Shown: in pieces, positions 32,412 to 36,710 of the stretch
How positions within the stretch are numbered: position 1 is the stretch's first letter
Layout of the letters: each line of letters starts with the position of its first letter
NCBI RefSeq assembly: GCF_900115735.1
Contig: NZ_FOXO01000034.1
Span: 1 to 36,710 of the forward strand
Length of the DNA stretch: 36,710 nucleotides
Reading direction: 5' to 3'
Source: Butyrivibrio proteoclasticus
GTDB taxonomy: Bacteria > Bacillota > Clostridia > Lachnospirales > Lachnospiraceae
The notes under the pieces: model-generated
The model's database searches: none
What the model was told of the DNA's origin: nothing
What the model saw: only the letters and a program-made list of their open reading frames with translations
Made by a program: the position numbers and the translations under genes

Positions 32412-32501
32412 ATGGGAAAGTTATCGGCAGAATCGATGAAGCACAACGATTTTACAGAAATATCAAAAACGCCGCTATTCATGATGAAGGCGTGTGGATG
32501 A
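32412..32501 (+). CDS. possible short ORF between MFS and GNAT genes
   Basis: ATG 32412 behind CGAGGAGACAAAA opens a 29-codon frame (MGKLSAESMKHNDFTE...) ending TGA 32501. A different frame across the same bases (KVIGRIDEAQRFYRNIKN, then HDEGVWMRFSKNLGEYIDAY) looks more protein-like, but it has no start and runs into the next gene. It may be a remnant of a lost gene. Neither is secure. Confidence 0.25.
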   Translation: MGKLSAESMKHNDFTEISKTPLFMMKACG

Positions 32502-32531
32502 GGTTTTCTAAAAACTTAGGAGAATACATTG

Positions 32532-32996
32532 ATGCTTACAATTGTTATACCGAATTTGGAAGATTTATGGTTTAGAGAAGAATTAATGGCGGACGAAGAA
32601 ACCATGTCATATAACGCTAAGTGGGGTGGCACAATTCCGTTTCCTAGAGATGAATGGGAATCTTGGTATGAGGCGTGGGTGAGAAATCCCGGAGCACACC
32701 GGTATTATCGGTATTTAATAAACTCAGAGGATGAATATGTTGGTGAAATAGCATATCACTACGATAAAGCCCGAGATATTTATATCTGTGATGTTATTAT
32801 TCTTGCCCGATATCGGAATCAAGGATATGGGACTGAGGCTTTGCTGCAATTATGTAAAGCTGCAAAAGAGAATGGAATTACTGTAATACATGATGATATT
32901 GCGGCTGATAATCCATCATATCAGTTGTTTCTAAAAAATGGATTTGAAATTGAGTATCAGAATGAAGATGTCATCATGGTAAAAAGAATGCTATAG
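32532..32996 (+). CDS. GNAT-family N-acetyltransferase
   Basis: Acetyltransferase of 154 aa. The acetyl-CoA site is VIILARYRNQGYGTEALLQLCKAAKENG (RNQGYG form). Motif B is DDIAADNPSYQLFLKNGFEIEYQNED, ending the protein. ATG 32532 is chosen because AGGAGA lies 8 bases upstream; an adjacent TTG at 32529 is in frame but unnecessary. The N-terminal half (EETMSYNAKWGG, FPRDEWESWYEAW) is that of RimJ/RimL-like small-molecule acetylases. The target is unknown. It is downstream of the MFS gene on the same strand. Confidence 0.82.
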   Translation: MLTIVIPNLEDLWFREELMADEETMSYNAKWGGTIPFPRDEWESWYEAWVRNPGAHRYYRYLINSEDEYVGEIAYHYDKARDIYICDVIILARYRNQGYGTEALLQLCKAAKENGITVIHDDIAADNPSYQLFLKNGFEIEYQNEDVIMVKRML

Positions 32997-33080
32997 TTTT
33001 TACATGCGAAAGTTATTGCATAAACGCTGGCTAACCTGTATGATAATAACTAAATTTCAAAGAAAGTGAGGTGCTCAATT

Positions 33081-33146
33081 ATGATGAATAACAAGAAAAA
33101 CATAACATCTGAATATCTATTGAAGACCTCGGCTTTTACATTCTAA
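33081..33146 (+). CDS. putative 21-aa peptide upstream of a terminator
   Basis: ATG 33081 follows GTGAGGTG at good spacing. The frame encodes MMNNKKNITSEYLLKTSAFT plus a final F and stops 14 bases before a strong terminator. The following gene starts 65 bases after that terminator. It could be a regulatory leader peptide or the stub of a deleted gene. Confidence 0.35.
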   Translation: MMNNKKNITSEYLLKTSAFTF

Positions 33147-33160
33147 TTAGATTTCAATAG

Positions 33161-33191
33161 TACCGTGGTTTTTTAACCACGGTATTTTTTA
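33161..33191 (+). terminator. strong intrinsic terminator
   Basis: TACCGTGGTT (33161-33170), loop TTTT, AACCACGGTA (33175-33184), perfect 10-bp stem, then TTTTTT. Confidence 0.9.
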
Positions 33192-33255
33192 TCCTTCATA
33201 GATATTCATACAAGACCGTTGTTGCTTATCAAACGAATATTTATGGAGGAATCCT

Positions 33256-33738
33256 ATGATTAATCTTAGAAAAATCACAGAAAACAATTTTATTGATGCA
33301 TTTAATCTGAAGTTGGGCGCGGGACAGGATGCGTTTGTTTCACATCCCATTCGAAGTCTTGCACAGGCATATGTGTATCGGAATCAGTGTCAGCCTTTTG
33401 GAATCTACAATGATGAAGAAATGGTTGGGTATGTTATGGTCATTTACGATTATGATATTCCGGAATATGACATATGGCACATGATGATTGATGTGAAGCA
33501 TCAGGGAAAAGGTTTCGGGAAAGCAGCTCTGGAGATAGTATTGTCTTACATTGGGAGCAAACCTTTTGGTGACTCCAATCGAGTTACTCTTACTTGTAAT
33601 AAGGACAATGAAGTAGCGTTAGCGCTGTATCACAGCTTTGGATTTCAGGAGAGTGGTGAAGCAGACGATGATGAAATCGAGTTATCTATGACAATTCCTA
33701 ATGAACCGAGGTTAAAAAACGATGAAACTGCTAAATAA
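33256..33738 (+). CDS. GNAT acetyltransferase, polyamine (SpeG/BltD)-like
   Basis: Acetyltransferase of 160 aa. It begins MINLRKITENNFIDAFNLKL. The acetyl-CoA loop is MMIDVKHQGKGFGKAALEIVLSYI (HQGKGFG, about 76-99). Motif B is LTCNKDNEVALALYHSFGFQESGEADDDEIELSM. The LRKITxxNxxxxxxL start, QGKGFG loop and C-terminal acidic end resemble spermidine/spermine acetyltransferases of Firmicutes; the polyamine substrate is inference. TGGAGG precedes the ATG at good spacing. It is the last gene of the island. Confidence 0.85.
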   Translation: MINLRKITENNFIDAFNLKLGAGQDAFVSHPIRSLAQAYVYRNQCQPFGIYNDEEMVGYVMVIYDYDIPEYDIWHMMIDVKHQGKGFGKAALEIVLSYIGSKPFGDSNRVTLTCNKDNEVALALYHSFGFQESGEADDDEIELSMTIPNEPRLKNDETAK

Positions 33739-33777
33739 TCCTTAGTAGTTGAAAAAATGATTTGGAGAAAAGAAGCA

Positions 33778-33808
33778 AGGGTTCCCTAAGGGGTTCCCTT
33801 GCGGGGGA
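33778..33808 (+). repeat. hairpin near right island end
   Basis: GCAAGGG/CCCTTGC with a symmetric TT/TT internal loop and inner CCCT-AA-GGGG. The core resembles the TCCCT-AA-AGGGA hairpin at 27316. The following GGGGGACGGTGTCA resembles GGGGACGGAGTCA at 27536, so both island ends carry related repeats. Confidence 0.5.
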
Positions 33809-33856
33809 CGGTGTCAGAACCTCCTTCCTTACTGGAATTTTGATTTTTTTCTAGAC

Positions 33857-33877
33857 TTCAAGTCCCATCTTCCGCAC
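33857..33877 (+). repeat. attR-like 21-bp direct repeat
   Basis: Exact copy of the tRNA-Leu(AAG) 3' end (27210-27230), in the same orientation and without the rest of a tRNA. It is followed by an imperfect CGAAAGAA/TTCTTTCG inverted repeat that could be the original tRNA terminator region. Confidence 0.75.
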
Positions 33878-33896
33878 TGGATACGAAAGAACCTCG

Positions 33897-34493
33897 TCAA
33901 GTTTTCTTTCGAATCCTCAGTGGAATATCATGTTCACGTGATAGTGCAAGGCATCGATCGATTTCTTCCTGAGGGAGGACATCGACGATAGACCATCTTA
34001 CGTCCTTTATTTCTTCCCTGCATCTTTTTGTGAATTCAAGCATGTTTTCAAAGCCATTGGAATGAAGCGGTCTTGTTACTTTTTCATAATCTTCTTTTGT
34101 AGGCGCATTAAGGCTTACAGAAATGCTGTCAATGACTTTGGCAAGCTCCGGAACTATATCGCGGCCGTTTTCTACTGAGCCTTGGCCGTTAGTGTTTAGT
34201 CTGATTTTTAAGTGCTTTTCTTTTTTGGCAAAAGCGGCTGCTTCAAGCAGTATGTCCAGCTGACAGGTTGGTTCGCCGTAGCCGCAGAACACAAGTTCAT
34301 CGTAACCTGAAAAGTCAAAATTACGTATGGCATCAAGAACTTCTGATTTTGTAGGATTGGTCTTGTGCCAAAGGGTATCCGCGTCGCCAACACCGTCTTT
34401 TACGAAACGAATGCAGAAGGTGCATCTACAGTTACATTTATTGGTAATATTTGCATAGACTGAACCTTTATAGGTGTAGAGTATATCTGCCAT
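33897..34493 (-). CDS. radical SAM protein, TatD-associated type
   Basis: Radical S-adenosylmethionine enzyme of 199 aa. The 4Fe-4S motif CxxxCxxC appears in NKCNCRCTFCIRF (Cys 20, 24, 27), with an extra Cys at 22. FCGYGEPT is the SAM-binding GGEP equivalent. RLNTNGQG and ISVSLNAPTKEDYEK fit the family often encoded beside TatD DNases, here without one. The start at 34493 is chosen because CGGAGG lies upstream and the ATG follows the previous stop by one base; an ATG at 34544 would run back into that gene. The chemistry is unknown; the context is vitamin B6 salvage. Its stop is 20 bases past the island's right repeat. Confidence 0.85.
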   Translation of the reverse strand: MADILYTYKGSVYANITNKCNCRCTFCIRFVKDGVGDADTLWHKTNPTKSEVLDAIRNFDFSGYDELVFCGYGEPTCQLDILLEAAAFAKKEKHLKIRLNTNGQGSVENGRDIVPELAKVIDSISVSLNAPTKEDYEKVTRPLHSNGFENMLEFTKRCREEIKDVRWSIVDVLPQEEIDRCLALSREHDIPLRIRKKT

Positions 34494-34494
34494 A

Positions 34495-35007
34495 TCAGGC
34501 CTCCGATCTGGCTTTGAAGCCAAATTTGTCCAGCGTTGTTCCAAGCATCAGGAAAAAGACCATACTTCCAGAGGATTGCACCAGGCTTCCTGAGAAACTT
34601 GTGATAATCGCAGCCTTGGTACCAAATAAAAGAGCTTCTGCAAGATAGTATCCGGTGGCTGATATAAAGTATGAAATGATCGGAGCGGCAATATTTCTTT
34701 TGCTTAGTATGGTTGTAGCTTTATTGGTAAAAGGAATCACGATAAGGCTCTTTATTATCACAGTGGCCACTGTCCATGCAGGGGCGGTCAAAAGATCTGC
34801 CAGTCCTCCGCCAATTGCACCTGCCAGCATGGCGTAGGGCATTGGCAGTAGGGTGGCGGCAAGATATATAAGTCCGTCGCCGAAATGGATGTATCCGCCG
34901 TTAATTCCCACAGGCACGTGGCCTATGTAGGCTGTGAAAATAGTGATGAGTGCTGCAAAGATTCCGGTAAGTGTTAAGGTGTAAGTTTTGCTTCTTTTTC
35001 TTGTCAT
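34495..35007 (-). CDS. ECF transporter S component (TIGR04002-like)
   Basis: Membrane substrate-binding protein of 170 aa with six hydrophobic helices. It begins MTRKRSKTYTLTLTGIFAALI, the typical basic, Ala-containing first helix of S components, followed by GGYIHFGDGLIYLAATLLP and GAIGGGLADLLTAPAW. No ATPase or T component is nearby, so it should use a shared EcfAAT module (group II). It lies 40 bases after pyridoxamine kinase in the same operon, suggesting a vitamin B6 vitamer as substrate; this is inference from context. Confidence 0.85.
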   Translation of the reverse strand: MTRKRSKTYTLTLTGIFAALITIFTAYIGHVPVGINGGYIHFGDGLIYLAATLLPMPYAMLAGAIGGGLADLLTAPAWTVATVIIKSLIVIPFTNKATTILSKRNIAAPIISYFISATGYYLAEALLFGTKAAIITSFSGSLVQSSGSMVFFLMLGTTLDKFGFKARSEA

Positions 35008-35047
35008 GTCTGTTCCCCGCTTTCTGTGTAAGTATTATCTATTGTCT

Positions 35048-35878
35048 TTATTTCATTAGCATCGCTAAACTTTTTTCATATGATATCCCGGCTCTTGGAT
35101 CAGTGTCTGTTTCCGTATTTTTTATGGCTGTATATATGAAATGACTTGCTGTATCTGCTGCATCAAAAGCGCTGTCACCTCTTAATATTTTGCCTAAAAA
35201 GATAGCTGCAAAGAGGTCTCCTGTTCCGGAATAATGAATTCCGTTACTTTGCGTGGTGATGATTTTGCTGTCTCCGTTTTCAATAATGAAGTTCCCAATC
35301 ACGTCTTTTTTTAAGAGAGGAATCCCGGTTACTGCGATGATCCTGTCATGGTCTCCGCCAAGTATTATGGATAGTCTCCTGATTTCATTTATCAGGTCAT
35401 CGCCCTTGAACTCCATTATTTTTTCGGGGCTTTCACCTGTCAGAAGACACAGCTCTGTTAAGTTTGGAGTTATTATGTCGGCTTCACTGACCATGGCTTT
35501 TATGGTCGTCAGAAGCTCTTTTGAAAAGTTGGTATAAGTTTTGCCATCATCACCCATGACAGGGTCAACTAAAACCTTAGTGCTTGCTGATTTGAAGGCT
35601 TTTATAAATTCCAAACTGTTTTTTGCCTGCTGACCGCTCATCATAAATCCGGTTATTATCCCGTCAAAAGTTTCTTCCTGTTGTTTCCATTCCTGCAGAT
35701 ATTCAGGTATTATGCCGGTCAGGTCTTTGAAATAATATGAAGGATATCCAGTCTGTGCGCTGAGTACTGCTGTTGGCAGGGGACAGCACTGAATTCCCAA
35801 GGCTGCCAAAACTGTCATATCTGCAGTAAGTGAACACTTGCCGAATCCGGACAGGTCATTAATCGCTGCTACTTTCAT
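35048..35878 (-). CDS. pdxY: pyridoxal/pyridoxamine kinase
   Basis: ATP-dependent kinase of the ribokinase superfamily that phosphorylates B6 vitamers on salvage, 276 aa. N-terminal INDLSGFGKCSLTADMTVLAALGIQCCPLPTAVLSAQTG is the characteristic PdxK/PdxY substrate region. VLVDPVMGDDG and DIITPNLTELCLLTG follow. The catalytic anion-hole motif is GTGDLFAA near 220. AAAGGAG lies 6 bases before the ATG on the minus strand. It is first in a three-gene operon; upstream, a tandem AGAGTAT repeat (minus strand, near 35920-35935) could be an operator. The symbol is by similarity; pdxK is equally possible. Confidence 0.88.
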   Translation of the reverse strand: MKVAAINDLSGFGKCSLTADMTVLAALGIQCCPLPTAVLSAQTGYPSYYFKDLTGIIPEYLQEWKQQEETFDGIITGFMMSGQQAKNSLEFIKAFKSASTKVLVDPVMGDDGKTYTNFSKELLTTIKAMVSEADIITPNLTELCLLTGESPEKIMEFKGDDLINEIRRLSIILGGDHDRIIAVTGIPLLKKDVIGNFIIENGDSKIITTQSNGIHYSGTGDLFAAIFLGKILRGDSAFDAADTASHFIYTAIKNTETDTDPRAGISYEKSLAMLMK

Positions 35879-36048
35879 AAGCTGCTCCTTTAATGCTTTG
35901 TCATGGTAAAAAATATACTCTATACTCTGGTATCATTAAAATGGTCAGTTTCAGACAAATTATTAATACCAGATTCATGCGAATGACTTATTATAAATAT
36001 CGTGCGAGAAAACCCCTTCCGATGAAATTGGTTGTGGGATGAATCGCA

Positions 36049-36534
36049 CTAGCTTTTCTTTTTGTATTTCACTGTCTTAATGTATTTACGTTTGTGTTCT
36101 TCTGTTCGTTGTTCTTCAATGTATTTCTTAACAGTATCAAGAGAAACACTTCCGGTAGTGGCGCAAAAGTAACTTGCGCTCCAGAAGGGTGAATCTCCCC
36201 ACAGATACTTTTCTACATGAGTCCTATATGTATTTCTCACTTCTTTAGAAAGTTGTGATTTTAACGAGTTGATGAGCTTTACAGGTGCAACATCAGGTGG
36301 CATGGAGATCAGCAGATGCATGTGATCGACATCTGTCTCTGCTGAAATGAGTTCACTGTTCATGCGTCCGCAGAGGTAAGCGGCATAATTCTTCATGAAA
36401 TCACCAATCTCATCTGTGATCACTTTCTTTCTATATTTAGTTACGAAAATTACATGGTAAGTGAGTTTGTATACGGAATGTGATCCTCTTCTGTACTCGT
36501 TCAGGATATCTGATTCCAGCATCGATTTCTGCAT
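36049..36534 (-). CDS. tnpA: IS200/IS605-family Y1 transposase TnpA
   Basis: Single-strand DNA transposase of 161 aa. The HUH metal site is VDHMHLLISMPP (His 71 and 73). The catalytic Tyr is in the C-terminal helix TVKKYIEEQ (about Y138). LTYHVIFVTKYRKKV and FWSASYFCATTGS are family hallmarks. The first ~20 residues (MQKSMLESDILNEYRRGSH) are an N-terminal extension relative to many members. GGAGT lies upstream on the minus strand. It looks intact. Confidence 0.92.
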   Translation of the reverse strand: MQKSMLESDILNEYRRGSHSVYKLTYHVIFVTKYRKKVITDEIGDFMKNYAAYLCGRMNSELISAETDVDHMHLLISMPPDVAPVKLINSLKSQLSKEVRNTYRTHVEKYLWGDSPFWSASYFCATTGSVSLDTVKKYIEEQRTEEHKRKYIKTVKYKKKS

Positions 36535-36630
36535 AAATTTACTCCTTATCTAAAGAGAACATGTGTTTGCACTTTTCCGAAATGTGTGCTATAATACTAA
36601 CTATAGAATACTGCTAAGGAATTTGCAACC

Positions 36631-36710
36631 GTGTACAGAACAAGGCAATACAGGATAAACCAAAACCACATACTCTATGACTATTGCAGGGATATCTGCA
36701 GATCATCAGC
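36631..36710 (+). CDS. tnpB: TnpB (IS605 RNA-guided nuclease), N-terminal fragment
   Basis: GTG 36631 with AAGGA 10 bases upstream opens a frame to the window edge: MYRTRQYRINQNHILYDY, then CRDICRSS. This is the usual start of Lachnospiraceae TnpB proteins. Only 26 codons are visible; the RuvC-like nuclease domain and the downstream guide RNA would lie outside. Divergent orientation from tnpA fits the IS605 layout. Confidence 0.65.
   Translation, partial: MYRTRQYRINQNHILYDYCRDICRSS

Larger units (their letters stand above)
27231..33877. mobile_element. 6.6-kb island inserted at tRNA-Leu(AAG)
   Basis: Bounded by the tRNA 3' end and an exact 21-bp duplicate of it. Contents: tRNA-tail fragments and hairpins, a phased TCACGTA array, an XRE-TPR regulator, a truncated methyltransferase, a transposase remnant, a TPR-like ORF, three GNAT acetyltransferases, an MFS transporter and a small peptide gene. 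No integrase or excisionase is visible, so it looks like a decayed or trans-mobilised element. Genes beyond 33897 form an ordinary chromosomal operon. Confidence 0.65.
36002..36710. mobile_element. IS200/IS605-type element (right part outside window)
   Basis: It contains a Y1 transposase gene on the minus strand and, divergently, the first codons of a TnpB gene. The left end has a structured sequence: GTGCGA (36002-36007) with TCGCAC (36044-36049) enclosing ACCCC and GTGGG segments, overlapping the tnpA stop. Such subterminal hairpins are what Y1 transposases recognise. The element has no terminal inverted repeats by nature, and its other end lies beyond 36710. Confidence 0.75.

Overview
The window looks like chromosome from a motile, low-GC, anaerobic Firmicute of the Lachnospiraceae (a Butyrivibrio-like organism is my best guess, an inference). 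The reasons are codon use, sigma-A, sigma-D and CIRCE-type regulatory sites, sortase-anchored pili with LPxTG signals, ECF vitamin transporters, MecA, and transposases of kinds common in that family. No rRNA or ribosomal protein gene is present to fix the taxonomy.

Layout. 1-380: 3' end of an IS1182-like element. 536-2326: methyl-accepting chemotaxis protein, followed by a convergent unknown membrane-anchored protein. 3137-6355: complete ECF transporter operon (S component, fused double ATPase, T component). 6442-7858: tRNA-dihydrouridine synthase and a small membrane protein. 7916-8041: tandem hairpin array. 8062-8979: serine acetyltransferase. 9182-10495: flagellar hook protein FlgE behind a sigma-D-type promoter.

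10624-21678 is the centrepiece: a sortase-dependent pilus operon preceded by a c-di-GMP-I (GEMM-I) riboswitch and two successive intrinsic terminators. Order: coiled-coil protein, dedicated signal peptidase I, 1866-aa LPSTG adhesin, LPSTG major pilin, strong internal terminator, class C sortase, LPQTG minor pilin. The arrangement suggests that c-di-GMP sets pilus production, with flgE and an MCP gene nearby on the motility side. A second hairpin array follows, then a TSCPD-domain gene overlapping a second, different sortase, then mecA behind a CIRCE operator overlapping its promoter, an arginase-fold protein and a small membrane protein.

25023-26943 is an IS30-family element with a Cys-rich transposase. 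Two tRNA-Leu genes (CAG, AAG) follow. The last 21 bp around the 3' end of tRNA-Leu(AAG) recur exactly at 33857-33877, bounding a 6.6-kb island with no visible integrase. The island carries degenerate tRNA-tail copies, a regularly spaced array of alternating TCACGTA motifs, an XRE-TPR regulator, gene remnants, three GNAT acetyltransferases, and an MFS transporter with an operator-like promoter and a terminator in its leader. Beyond the island lies a minus-strand operon of pyridoxamine kinase, ECF S component and radical SAM protein. The window ends in an IS200/IS605-type element (tnpA, and the first codons of tnpB on the opposite strand).
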